Below, one piece after another: positions 48,772 through 56,118 of a DNA stretch of 64,000 nucleotides (position 1 is its first letter; each line of letters starts with the position of its first letter). Origin of the DNA: Clostridium weizhouense (GTDB taxonomy: Bacteria; Bacillota; Clostridia; Clostridiales; Clostridiaceae); the NCBI RefSeq assembly GCF_019431045.1, contig NZ_JAHXPT010000010.1, forward strand, positions 62,001 through 126,000, in the 5' to 3' direction. Both the position numbers and the translations under genes were made by a program. Under the pieces are notes generated by a model. That model saw only the letters and a program-made list of their open reading frames with translations, was not told the origin of the DNA and searched no databases.

Positions 48772-48820
48772 AAAATAATAGACCATTATATTAATATATT
48801 TGGTCTATTATTTTGTTTAA
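48772..48820 (+). terminator. Terminator after spoIVB
   Basis: AAAATAATAGACCA (48772-48785) pairs perfectly with TGGTCTATTATTTT (48801-48814), then GTTTAATG. It has the same 14-bp stem as the efp terminator. The remaining gap to 49211 is AT-rich and carries the spo0A promoters. Confidence 0.9.
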
Positions 48821-49081
48821 TGTCTCTAAAAATAATAGTTTTTCGCTAGTGTTGTTATATTTTAAAAAAAATAATAAATATTTATCAAACTATTTTCTAT
48901 AAAAGTATTTACTTATACTAAAAATAAGGTTATAATTTACAAATAGTGGAATATAAATAAATTATAACAATTAATGCTATAATTATATAAATCATGGTAT
49001 AATTTATAAGGTGAGATTAAGTTTTTATTAAAAATAAAATGGAAAAAAGTACATACCACTATAATAAAAACAAAATAAAAG

Positions 49082-49107
49082 AGGATTTTTACTTAGTATT
49101 ATAGAAT
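49082..49107 (+). promoter_or_regulatory. Candidate sigma-H promoter of spo0A
   Basis: AGGATTT (49082-49088) and GAAT (49104-49107) are separated by 15 nt, matching the sigma-H consensus AGGAWWW and RNNGAAT with normal spacing. It lies 105 nt before the spo0A start. spo0A is transcribed from a sigma-H promoter in other spore formers. I do not see a clear 0A box (TTCGACA or its complement) in this gap. Confidence 0.65.
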
Positions 49108-49211
49108 TTATTAATAAAACTATGATACTTAAGTGTTAAGTAATCATTTTGATTTATAGAGGTTGGTAATAAATAGTAATATAATGTAAGTTAATGAAGG
49201 AGAGAAGAAGC

Positions 49212-50030
49212 ATGGAAGATTCAAAAATATCTGTACTTATTGCTGATGATAATAAGGAGTTTTGTAGTATTTTAAATGATTATTTATTAAATCAAAGGTA
49301 TATTGTAGTAACAGGAATAGCAAAAGATGGTAGAGAAGCTATAGATTTAATAGTTGAGAAAAAACCGGATTTGGTAATATTAGATATAATAATGCCTCAT
49401 TTAGACGGATTAGGTGTTTTAGAAAAACTAAATACTATGAATTTAGAAAAAATGCCTAAAATAATAATTTTATCTGCAGTTGGACAAGATAAGATTACTC
49501 AAAAAGCTATAACATTAGGTGCGGATTATTATACAGTAAAACCTTTTGATATGGAAGTATTTACAAAAAGAATAAGAGAAATGTTTAGTAATGGAACAGA
49601 TTGTGAAAATACAAGAAAAACTTCTGCACAACAAATGATTTCATATACAACTGAATCACAAGCACCAAAAGGAACAATGGATTTAGAAACAGAAATTACA
49701 AATATAATACATGAAATCGGAGTACCAGCTCATATTAAAGGCTATATGTATTTAAGAGAAGCTATAACTATGGTTGTTAATGATATAGAATTATTATCAG
49801 CTGTAACAAAAGAATTATATCCATCAATAGCTAAGAAATACAATACAACAGCATCAAGAGTAGAAAGAGCTATAAGACATGCTATAGAAGTAGCGTGGGG
49901 CAGAGGACAAATAGAAGCTATTAATAAACTATTTGGATATACTATCCACAATGATAAAGGCAAGCCTACAAATAGTGAATTTATCGCTATTATCGCTGAT
50001 AAGCTTCGCTTGAAGAACAAGGTTTCATAA
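49212..50030 (+). CDS. spo0A: Sporulation master regulator Spo0A
   Basis: This 272-residue response regulator has a receiver domain (residues about 5-125) with acidic pocket ADDN, the phosphorylated Asp in [15 protein letters not shown] and conserved Lys in TVKPFD. The DNA-binding effector domain includes [25 protein letters not shown] 49212 follows AAGGAGAG; ATG 49194 overlaps that site. The last 30 or so codons (from about 49936) switch to atc, ctt, cgc, ttg and aag, unlike the rest of the gene, suggesting that they come from the integrated element. Confidence 0.96.
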   Translation: MEDSKISVLIADDNKEFCSILNDYLLNQRYIVVTGIAKDGREAIDLIVEKKPDLVILDIIMPHLDGLGVLEKLNTMNLEKMPKIIILSAVGQDKITQKAITLGADYYTVKPFDMEVFTKRIREMFSNGTDCENTRKTSAQQMISYTTESQAPKGTMDLETEITNIIHEIGVPAHIKGYMYLREAITMVVNDIELLSAVTKELYPSIAKKYNTTASRVERAIRHAIEVAWGRGQIEAINKLFGYTIHNDKGKPTNSEFIAIIADKLRLKNKVS

Positions 50031-50049
50031 AAAGCTTGGTTAAGCCATT
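49936..50049 (+). mobile_element. Probable left attachment region of the integrated element
   Basis: Codon use changes abruptly within spo0A at about 49936. The 17-bp sequence AGCTTGGTTAAGCCATT just after the stop (50033-50049) recurs exactly inside the element at 53371-53387, so element DNA has already begun by 50033. The tyrosine recombinase gene follows at 50179. The crossover site is inferred to lie in the spo0A 3' end. attR should be beyond the right edge. Confidence 0.55.
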
Positions 50050-50128
50050 CTTTTCATTGATGATAGCAACAAATTAATAAAAAGATATATGAAAAATGTA
50101 AATTAATAACAATAAATATTGATTATAG

Positions 50129-50178
50129 AACACCTCCAATATATTGAGTTTATCTTGATATGTTGGAGGTGTTTTTTA
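50129..50178 (+). promoter_or_regulatory. Hairpin covering the integrase ribosome site
   Basis: AACACCTCCAA (50129-50139) pairs perfectly with TTGGAGGTGTT (50163-50173), followed by TTTTT. It has the form of a terminator for spo0A, yet its 3' arm contains the GGAGGT ribosome site (50165-50170) of the TTG 50179 start. Transcripts entering from spo0A would hide the site or terminate, so the hairpin may insulate integrase expression. Confidence 0.7.
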
Positions 50179-51183
50179 TTGCCTAAAATTACAAAAAAAC
50201 AAGACGTTAAAGATATTATAGTTATTTATATTGAATATTGCAAATATAAAAATTTAAGTAGTAAGACAATTAAATCTTATTATCAAACTCTTACATTATT
50301 TGCACAATATATGGAAGAAGAAAAACAAATAACAGATATATCTAAGTTAAATAAAAAGATTGTAGAAGAATATATACAATTTACTAAAGATAGAGGGAAA
50401 TATTCTTTTAGTGCAACAGAAGAAGGGGCAAAAAAGGCTAATATAGACAAAAGAACTGATATAGGAAAAGAGATAAGTAATTCTACACTAAATAATTATT
50501 TAAGAAATATAAAAGCGTTTGCTAGTTTTTTACAAGATAATAATTTGCAAGATAATGATATACACAAATGTAAGTTCATTAAAACTAAAAGAAAAAGTAA
50601 AGAGCAACTAACAGATGAAGAATATAAAAAATTAATTAGGTGTATTGATTGTACAAAATTTCATGAATTTCGTGATTATATAATAATAAATCTAATTTTT
50701 GATACTGGTATGAGATTGTCCGAAACTCTCCATCTAACTATTAATGATATCGACATAGTAAGAAGAACCATACTTATACCTGCTGAAATAAATAAAGGTA
50801 AAAAAGATAGAGTAGTTTTTTATTCTAACAATATGAGTAAAATGTTACAACGTTGGCTTAAATACAAGGATAGTATACAGGAAACTGAATTATTATTTCC
50901 TACACAAAGGACTAATTCATATTTAGCTAATAACAATTTTGAAAGAAATTTTAGAGTTTACTTAAAAAGAGCAAAGATTAATAAATTAATTACACCTCAT
51001 TCACTAAGGAATAACTTTGCTAGAAGATTTTTACTTGCTTCTAAAGGTGATATTTATACATTAAGCCGATTACTTGGACATAGTTCAGTTACCGTAACTG
51101 AAAAGGCGTATTTAGATTTACAAGATGAAGATTTAAGGAAATGTTATCAAAGATATTCTCCATTAGAAAATTTAAGAAAGTAA
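50179..51183 (+). CDS. int: Tyrosine recombinase (integrase)
   Basis: This 334-residue integrase has an N-terminal core-binding SAM-like domain (about residues 10-125) and a catalytic domain with Arg179 (DTGMRLSE), Lys near 209 (KGKKDR), His274 and Arg277 (HSLRNNFARR), His301 (LGHSS) and nucleophile Tyr311. All catalytic residues are present. It starts at TTG 50179 behind GGAGGT. Its position next to spo0A fits a site-specific integrase using the spo0A 3' end. I see no small arm-type excisionase of known family. Confidence 0.93.
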   Translation: MPKITKKQDVKDIIVIYIEYCKYKNLSSKTIKSYYQTLTLFAQYMEEEKQITDISKLNKKIVEEYIQFTKDRGKYSFSATEEGAKKANIDKRTDIGKEISNSTLNNYLRNIKAFASFLQDNNLQDNDIHKCKFIKTKRKSKEQLTDEEYKKLIRCIDCTKFHEFRDYIIINLIFDTGMRLSETLHLTINDIDIVRRTILIPAEINKGKKDRVVFYSNNMSKMLQRWLKYKDSIQETELLFPTQRTNSYLANNNFERNFRVYLKRAKINKLITPHSLRNNFARRFLLASKGDIYTLSRLLGHSSVTVTEKAYLDLQDEDLRKCYQRYSPLENLRK

Positions 51184-51193
51184 GGTGTTAAAT

Positions 51194-51373
51194 ATGAAAG
51201 TTGATGTAAAAAGAACTAAATATGATGAATTTATACAAGCTACACTTACGGTTAATTGTGCAGAATTTACAAAGATACAACTTGCACTTAAACATTATAA
51301 AAAAGAACTTGAAAAATTAAACATGACCGAAAAGGTTAATGCAATAGATAATATTCTAAAAGAATTTAAATAA
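51194..51373 (+). CDS. Small protein of unknown function next to the integrase
   Basis: This 59-residue protein (MKVDVKRTKYDEFIQ start) follows the integrase with an AAGG site and ATG 51194. It is charged and helical (IQLALKHYKKELEKLN). Position suggests an excisionase or integrase accessory factor, but no HTH is visible. I do not recognise the family. Confidence 0.55.
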   Translation: MKVDVKRTKYDEFIQATLTVNCAEFTKIQLALKHYKKELEKLNMTEKVNAIDNILKEFK

Positions 51374-51412
51374 AAAAAATAGAACGGTAATTGACGGTTA
51401 CCATTCTACTCT
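51371..51412 (-). terminator. Terminator read on the reverse strand
   Basis: AGAACGGTAA (51381-51390) and TTACCATTCT (51398-51407) form a 9 of 10 bp stem. On the reverse strand it is followed directly by a run of eight T (51373-51379), so it can stop leftward transcription. No leftward gene lies to its right. A leftward transcript from the structured region is therefore possible. Confidence 0.65.
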
Positions 51413-51420
51413 AAAACTAA

Positions 51421-51991
51421 ATATCGTTTTATAAACTTTTGCAATCTCTCAAGATTACAACCCAAATCACTAACTATATTGTAATCGAAAAAAAGAGAGA
51501 TTGCAATAGGTTTATTTCCTATACCCTTTTTTACAAAAGTTCTTAAAGGACTTTAGTAACTAAAATTTAGCGTTTTGGGAATTCCAATCGCTAAAGTATA
51601 GGTTATGATGGGTGGAAGCTGACACCATCCGATAAACAAAACAAGGTTTAACTAGCCAATGCAAGTGAAATAGTTGCTCTTATATATTCATGATTAAATT
51701 ACTCTTATTATAGGTCATGTAAGGTAATATATAAGTGTAGGTGCGTGACGACCAATAACCTTAAACAACAGTTACGGTGGTATTTTGGCTCGATAATTCG
51801 AGGGTAAAGCTAAGTAATTCAACATCTAGGACAAGATATGGATGGTAAAACTTAGTGCGAAAGCGTAATAATAAGAGTTTAAAGCGATTCCTATTCAACT
51901 CAAAACATTAGCTTTATAGTTATTTTACTTATGAGTTATCAAGAATTATTTGTTATTAACAATTATTCTCGGTAACTTGTAGGTAAAATAA
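51421..51991 (+). ncRNA. Candidate large structured noncoding RNA (about 570 nt)
   Basis: At least twelve stems are visible by eye. They include ATAAAC 51431/GTTTAT 51510, GCAATCTCTC 51441/GAGAGATTGC 51495, GATTACAA 51453/TTGTAATC 51479, CCTATAC 51518/GTATAGG 51596 enclosing two hairpins (51536-51554 and 51566-51595), GATGG 51607/CCATC 51625, CTTATATATT 51679/AATATATAAG 51726 with CATGA/TCATG inside, and CTCGA/TCGAG 51789. There is also a GAAA tetraloop hairpin (51852-51868), and a three-part rod TTATTTTAC 51920/GTAAAATAA 51983 with AGTTATC/GGTAACT inside, followed by TTTTTT. The GNRA loop indicates the plus strand. No open frame is convincing. Size and setting resemble the ROOL and GOLLD RNA classes of phages, but no consensus was tested. 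Confidence 0.6.
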
Positions 51992-52368
51992 TTTTTTGGC
52001 TTAAACCTTTCAATCTAAAACATTATCCCTTGGCATAGCTTAAAGTCAAGTGTATAACTTAAAAAATACTTACTTAAACTAAAAGATAAGACAGTATAGA
52101 GGATAAGAGATAGGAGGTATAAAACAACCTTTGGTAAGACACTTAGGAGTATACACTTAAAGATAATAGATAAGGTAAATAAACCGATATTAACGGAAGT
52201 ATATACTATAGTCAATCCATATAAACTAGACAAATCGTATAGGGTTAAAGCCCTGTTTTTACGAAGTTTTAATAAGACCGATAGGAAGGGTAAAATAGGA
52301 ACGCTCAATTTTGAGCCTGTACTCGACATGATGTCGAGGACTCTTCAAATATAAGAAATTCAGATATA

Positions 52369-52491
52369 GTGATTAACGACTTCCGAAAATTAAAATCTCC
52401 AAACAGTCCTCAAATATATTGTAATAAATGTGCAAAAGAAAAAGAATTAGAAAAATATAAAAAATATAATAAAAAAAGAAAAAACCACTAA
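52369..52491 (+). pseudogene. Remnant of a small zinc-finger phage protein
   Basis: A frame from GTG 52369 gives 40 residues including SPQIYCNKCAKEKELEKYKKYNKKRK. A CxxC followed by a basic helix is typical of the second half of small zinc proteins carried by phages. The expected first CxxC and a ribosome site are missing, so it looks like a decayed 3' fragment. It could also be chance. Confidence 0.3.
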
Positions 52492-52596
52492 AGTAAAAAC
52501 TCTGTAACCCAGTATTCATGCGTGTTTGAAAGTGGTTACAATTTTAACCAAATAAACAAAAATGGCTCAACCAAGCCGTTTATAAGGATTTTGAAA

Positions 52597-52665
52597 ATGT
52601 ATAAATGGAAAAGAACAAGAGGGAGACCTCGTAAAATATCAGCACAATGTTTAAGTGTGTATTAA
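52597..52665 (+). CDS. Micro-protein with an AT-hook motif
   Basis: A 22-codon frame starts at ATG 52597 with AAGGA 8 nt upstream and encodes a basic peptide containing KRTRGRPRK. RGRPRK is an AT-hook core that binds the minor groove of AT-rich DNA. Its stop lies in the first arm of a perfect hairpin (52662-52687). A real peptide is possible but not proven. Confidence 0.35.
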   Translation: MYKWKRTRGRPRKISAQCLSVY

Positions 52666-52687
52666 GGAGGGTGAAAATCCTCCTTAA
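52662..52687 (+). other. GGAGG/CCTCC hairpin
   Basis: TTAAGGAGG (52662-52670) pairs perfectly with CCTCCTTAA (52679-52687) around an 8-nt loop. The 5' arm contains a full ribosome-site sequence. Two similar hairpins occur at 60511-60532 and 60857-60883 in the same element. Confidence 0.65.
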
Positions 52688-53455
52688 AATTTACCAAACA
52701 AAATAAAGAGAGTTACCTTAGAATTAAGGAAAACGTAAAGTAATGTAACCCTAGTCATATCAACGGATCACAAAGGTGATACGATTTTTCTTATAATGGA
52801 GGAGAAAAGAAAAAATAGGAATAATTGTTTGAAATAGAAAACCCAGTAAAATACGCATGGTTGAGCCATTTATAGGTATTTTATTAAATCTTAATAAAAC
52901 AAGCAAAACCTTACAAAGCTAGTGATACCAACGGTTTGCAAGGTTTTAAGTTTAGGGATGTATGGTAGAGGGTATTTTTCTACTGAAATATTTTAAAAAA
53001 ATACTTAAAAATATGGATTTTGGAATGGGTGTTAAATTTTAATAAACCGTTAAAATCCTTGGTATATCTAGGATTAAAGTATGTTAAAAATAAAAAAATC
53101 TTGGGAGTATAGGAGAAGAGCAACTTTTCAAGATTTTAATAAAAAAAGAAAGAACAACCACTAAAGTAAAAACTCTGTAAACCAAGTATTCATGCGTGTT
53201 TGAAGGTAATATTTTTTGAAAAAATACTGTGGTAATTATGGTAGGGTTATTGGTATCACTAGGTTTGAAGGTGATTTTAAGATTATAGGTAAGGGAAGGA
53301 TAAAATCTTTCAACGTTGAAATATATTAAAAATTGCAAAGTGATTAGTATTTGCTAAAATCCTACAAAGTAGCTTGGTTAAGCCATTTATGAGCAATACT
53401 TTTTAAAAAGTTCGTGTGGTAATTATGGTAGAGAATAAGTATATATATTTTTTTA

Positions 53456-53469
53456 GTTACATATGTAAC
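53456..53469 (+). promoter_or_regulatory. Palindromic operator upstream of the small HTH gene
   Basis: GTTACATATGTAAC is a perfect 14-bp palindrome 31 nt before the HTH gene and next to TATATATTTTTTT, which may be part of a promoter. Such dyads usually bind HTH dimers. Autoregulation by the next gene is inferred. Confidence 0.55.
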
Positions 53470-53500
53470 GTAAAATTTAAAAGAAAGGAATGTGGGGCGT

Positions 53501-53689
53501 ATGAGCCAAAAAGAATTAATAGAACAATGTAAATATTTAATAGAATTTTATGGCACTACGCAACAATTTATTGCAAAGAATATAGGTGTTAGTAGGAATA
53601 CAGTATCTTTATTTTTAAAAGAAGAAAGACAACTAGCTCCAACATTGGAAAATCGGTTAGAACGATTTTTAAAAGAAAGAATTAAATAA
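53501..53689 (+). CDS. Small helix-turn-helix DNA-binding protein
   Basis: This 62-residue protein contains an HTH (TQQFIAKNIGVSRNTVSLFLKEER, about residues 20-43) and little else. ATG 53501 follows AAAGGAATGTGGGG. GTG 53492 is in frame but lies in the ribosome-site region. It is probably a phage-type regulator acting on the upstream palindrome. A terminator follows. Confidence 0.8.
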   Translation: MSQKELIEQCKYLIEFYGTTQQFIAKNIGVSRNTVSLFLKEERQLAPTLENRLERFLKERIK

Positions 53690-53702
53690 TAAAGCTAATT
53701 AA

Positions 53703-53736
53703 CTCGGTACTGTTTTGGTATCGGGTTTTTTATATA
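53703..53736 (+). terminator. Terminator after the small HTH gene
   Basis: CTCGGTAC (53703-53710) pairs with GTATCGGG (53718-53725) with two G-U pairs, followed by six T. Confidence 0.88.
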
Positions 53737-53749
53737 TAATACTTAATTG

Positions 53750-54040
53750 TATTTTTCATTAATTTTGGGAATTTGTTAGTTGATATGGTTCAAATCCATC
53801 AGCCTTTATAAAAATGAAAACTAACTAGGAAGAATCACGCTTTGACGAAGAGATAAAACTTCCCTCGGTACACTTTTGTGTACTGGACTTCTAAAGTGTT
53901 GCCTATACACAATAAAATTATAGGCTTTAAAGTGCGTTTAAAGGCTCATATAGAGCTTTATATATAAAAGGTATAAATACTAGGGTATAGTCATTTGAAC
54001 TCATATGAGGGCTTATACAGGCTATAAACTAAAAGAAAGG
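53750..54040 (+). ncRNA. Second structured non-coding block
   Basis: The 360-nt gap before the scaffold gene has no open frame but consecutive perfect stems: GTACAC/GTGTAC (53868-53883) nested within GGAAG/CTTCC, GCCTATA/TATAGGC (53901-53926), CTTTAAA/TTTAAAG (53925-53943) and GCTC/GAGC (53945-53957). A T-arm-like motif GGTTCAAATCC occurs at about 53788-53798 without a full tRNA. An RNA with a packaging or regulatory role is possible but unproven. Confidence 0.4.
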
Positions 54041-54051
54041 AAGATATAAAC

Positions 54052-54513
54052 ATGGAATTAACAGAATTAAATTTAACAGAAGAACAATTAACAGGAGTGC
54101 AAAATATTTTACAATCGGAAGGTGATAAGATCCGAACCAAGTATAATAAGCAAATTAAAGAATTAGAAGGTAAACTTCCCAAAGAAGTTAGCCAAGAAGA
54201 ACTTGCATATAAAAAAGAAATAGAAGATTTTAAAAAGGAAAAAATGCAATTTGAACTATCTAAAAATTTAGAAAGTAAGGGTTTAAACTCTAAACTAGCA
54301 ACGTATTTAAATACGCAAGGGGTAGAAGATTTAGAAACTTATTTAACAGAATTTGCAGATATCATAAATAAACAAACAAATAATTATAAACCAACTAACC
54401 ATAATCCTATTGGTGGAAACATTACAAAGGAGGATTTTAATAAAATGGGAATAATGGAAAGAACAAATTTATATAATACAAATAAACAATTATACGATAT
54501 ATTAAGCAAATAA
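54052..54513 (+). CDS. Phage scaffold-like protein (DUF4355 type)
   Basis: This 153-residue protein has an N-terminal acidic part (ELNLTEEQLTGVQNILQSEGDKIRTKYNKQIKELEGK), a coiled coil, and a C-terminal region ending in a short KMGIMERTNLYNTNKQLYDILSK motif. That pattern and the position just before the capsid gene match phage scaffold / minor structural proteins. It would guide capsid assembly. A terminator-like hairpin follows. Confidence 0.8.
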   Translation: MELTELNLTEEQLTGVQNILQSEGDKIRTKYNKQIKELEGKLPKEVSQEELAYKKEIEDFKKEKMQFELSKNLESKGLNSKLATYLNTQGVEDLETYLTEFADIINKQTNNYKPTNHNPIGGNITKEDFNKMGIMERTNLYNTNKQLYDILSK

Positions 54514-54517
54514 TAAG

Positions 54518-54549
54518 GCTTCCTTTAATTTAAGGGGAGCTTTTTATTA
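54518..54549 (+). terminator. Terminator between scaffold and capsid genes
   Basis: GCTTCCTTTAA pairs with TTAAGGGGAGC with two G-U pairs, followed by five T. Placement between scaffold and capsid could set their ratio. Confidence 0.75.
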
Positions 54550-54584
54550 TACAAAAAATTATTTAGAAAGAAGGAATTTATATT

Positions 54585-55430
54585 ATGGAAACAAACATTA
54601 TAGTACCAGAAGTTTACGCAGGAATGGTTACAGAAAAAGTAAAAGGATTAGTTAAAATATCTAATTATGCAAAGGATTTAGGAGAATTAGACAACTTTGC
54701 ACAAGAAGGGGACTCTATAACATTTCCTCAATTTTGTGCATTAGGAGAAGCAGAGATATTAGAAAGAGGTGGAAAAATAAAGGTAGAAGAATTAAGACAA
54801 AATTCTACTAAGAAAACTATTAAACATTATTCTAAAGGTGTTTTAGTATACGATATAGACGCTTTAACAGGAAAAGGAAACTTTTTAGAAAATGCAGTAA
54901 TGCAACAAGCTAGAATATTTGCAAGGGCTAGAGATAAAGAAACTGTAGCAGATATATTAGCAAATACAGTTAATAAGTTTGCTACAGCAAATGCAGACGC
55001 TATAACAGAAAAGGAATTACATGGAGCTTTTGCATTATGGGGAGATGAACAAGATACAGATAGCTTTGATGCAATTATTGTAAATAGTAGATTATTACCA
55101 AGTTTCTACGACATGAAAGGTTTTGTATCTACAGATGTTACATATTCTAAGAATAATAATGGAATTATTAGAAATGGTGTAGTAGGACTATTCAGAGGTG
55201 TACCAGTTGTTTTATCTGATGTAGGCACATACGACACTACAAAAAACGAATGTATTACTTTTATACTTAAAAAGGGTGCATTAGGTTTTAAAGATAAGAA
55301 AGACGGTATTGATATAGAACTAAAAAGAGAAGGTGAGGATAAGGCTACAAAAGTATTAGCGGATGAAATATTTATAATAGGTCTTATCCAAAAAGATGGT
55401 GTTACAGTAGTTAGGAAAACAATAGCTTAA
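54585..55430 (+). CDS. Phage major capsid protein
   Basis: This 281-residue protein begins TNIIVPEVYAGMVTEKVKGLVKISNYAKDL and continues with GDSITFPQF, SKGVLVYDIDALTGKGNFLENAVMQQARIFARARDKET and a C-terminal part with GVPVVLSDVG. These match HK97-fold major capsid proteins of the N4-gp56-like family. It is full length. No separate protease gene is next to it, so the head likely matures without the usual prohead protease or uses another source. Confidence 0.88.
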   Translation: METNIIVPEVYAGMVTEKVKGLVKISNYAKDLGELDNFAQEGDSITFPQFCALGEAEILERGGKIKVEELRQNSTKKTIKHYSKGVLVYDIDALTGKGNFLENAVMQQARIFARARDKETVADILANTVNKFATANADAITEKELHGAFALWGDEQDTDSFDAIIVNSRLLPSFYDMKGFVSTDVTYSKNNNGIIRNGVVGLFRGVPVVLSDVGTYDTTKNECITFILKKGALGFKDKKDGIDIELKREGEDKATKVLADEIFIIGLIQKDGVTVVRKTIA

Positions 55431-55436
55431 TTAAAG

Positions 55437-55468
55437 GGTGGGTTCGCTTTGAACCTACCTTATTTTTT
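55437..55468 (+). terminator. Terminator after the capsid gene
   Basis: GGTGGGTTC (55437-55445) pairs with GAACCTACC (55451-55459) with one mismatch, followed by TTATTTTTT. Confidence 0.82.
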
Positions 55469-55530
55469 AATGCAAAGTGTAATTAAAGCGAAGTCAAATT
55501 TGAATACGGTCAAAGGAGGTGAATGGAGAA

Positions 55531-55785
55531 ATGACACTTAGGGAAAGGATAGCTTATACTAGGACAATTTATAAACTTAGTCAGACCAATGTTGCAGACG
55601 CATTAGGAGTAAGTAGAAATTATATTTCCATGATTGAAAATAATAACGGTAATGTTGGAGCAACAACAGAAAGACTAGAAGAAATATTAAATATTATCTA
55701 TAAACTAGGAGAAGAAAAGAAAAAAGGTAGATTACAGGACGTTTTAAACGACCTCAAAACAATAAATAAAAATAATAAAGAATAG
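55531..55785 (+). CDS. Cro/CI-type helix-turn-helix protein
   Basis: This 84-residue protein has an HTH_3 domain (LRERIAYTRTIYKLSQTNVADALGVSRNYISMIENNN) and a short charged tail. ATG 55531 follows AAAGGAGG. GTG 55519 overlaps that site. It may act on the GTACAATATGTAC dyad at 55830. A complete phage repressor with a C-terminal peptidase domain is not seen. Confidence 0.82.
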   Translation: MTLRERIAYTRTIYKLSQTNVADALGVSRNYISMIENNNGNVGATTERLEEILNIIYKLGEEKKKGRLQDVLNDLKTINKNNKE

Positions 55786-55829
55786 AAAGGTAGGTGAATT
55801 TTAATTAATTTATCTATCTTTCTTTAAAT

Positions 55830-55842
55830 GTACAATATGTAC
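55830..55842 (+). promoter_or_regulatory. Dyad operator candidate GTACAATATGTAC
   Basis: A 5-bp dyad (GTACA/TGTAC) lies 45 nt after the HTH gene, in a 186-nt gap before the next operon. The gap otherwise shows an imperfect TTCAAGTC/GACCTGAA stem at about 55919-55943. It may be the operator of the 55972-57677 operon. Confidence 0.4.
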
Positions 55843-55971
55843 GTTTAGGAGAGAGTGTTAAAGGGAAACAAAGGAATAAATTCATAATAAAAGGTGTTAG
55901 AGAGAATAAATAAGAAGATTTCAAGTCCTTCAGAAAGACCTGAATAAATAAGAAATAGGAGAGTAAAAATT

Positions 55972-56118
55972 ATGAAAATAATAATTATAAAAATTAAAAA
56001 TATTAAAGAAATGATAGTTAGATTAATTAAATCTAATTATGTTAAAAGAGATAAAAGACAAATTTCCAGCTTGGTGCGAAGACACCGAAACAAAATACCA
56101 ATTAATAATGTCAGATGA
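55972..56118 (+). CDS. Basic leader peptide overlapping the next gene
   Basis: A frame of 48 codons starts at ATG 55972 with AGGAGAG about 9 nt upstream. It encodes a very basic peptide (MKIIIIKIKNIKEMIVRLIK start). It overlaps the next gene by 80 nt in another frame, and that gene has no ribosome site of its own. A coupling leader, or the true N-terminus before a frameshift, are both possible. Confidence 0.4.
   Translation: MKIIIIKIKNIKEMIVRLIKSNYVKRDKRQISSLVRRHRNKIPINNVR

Larger units (their letters stand above)
51992..53440. repeat. Non-coding array of diverged repeat modules and hairpins
   Basis: No convincing gene fills this stretch. Repeats seen: a 48-49 bp direct repeat (52483-52530 and 53156-53204); CTAGTSATAYCAACGG modules at 52751 and 52919; GTGGTAATTATGGTAG at 53229 and 53416; and AGCCRTTTATRRG followed by an AT-rich palindrome at about 52574, 52866 and 53382. 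Palindromes include TTTTATTAA/TTAATAAAA (52879-52899), GTATTTTT/AAAAATAC (52971-53004) and ACTTTTTAAAAAGT. Long-range pairs include AAGTGTATA 52048/TATACACTT 52150 and GTGATACCAA 52922/TTGGTATCAC 53250. CTCGACA/TGTCGAG (52322-52338) is a perfect stem. Confidence 0.6.

Noticed and set aside
52015-52329. Reverse-strand open frame of 104 codons in the structured region
   Set aside because: It has no ribosome site and an odd hydrophobic composition, and it overlaps several stems. It is best read as chance.
52480-53210. CRISPR array
   Set aside because: The 48-49 bp repeat has only two copies more than 600 nt apart, and no regular spacers or cas genes are present.
51421-53490. Group II intron or retron
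   Set aside because: There is no reverse transcriptase gene, no recognisable domain V, and no msr/msd-like layout. Group I was not excluded by computation, but no P7-like core was recognised.
53780-53805. Possible tRNA (GGTTCAAATCC T-arm motif)
   Set aside because: The T-loop is good, but no D-arm, anticodon arm or 7-bp acceptor stem can be drawn around it.
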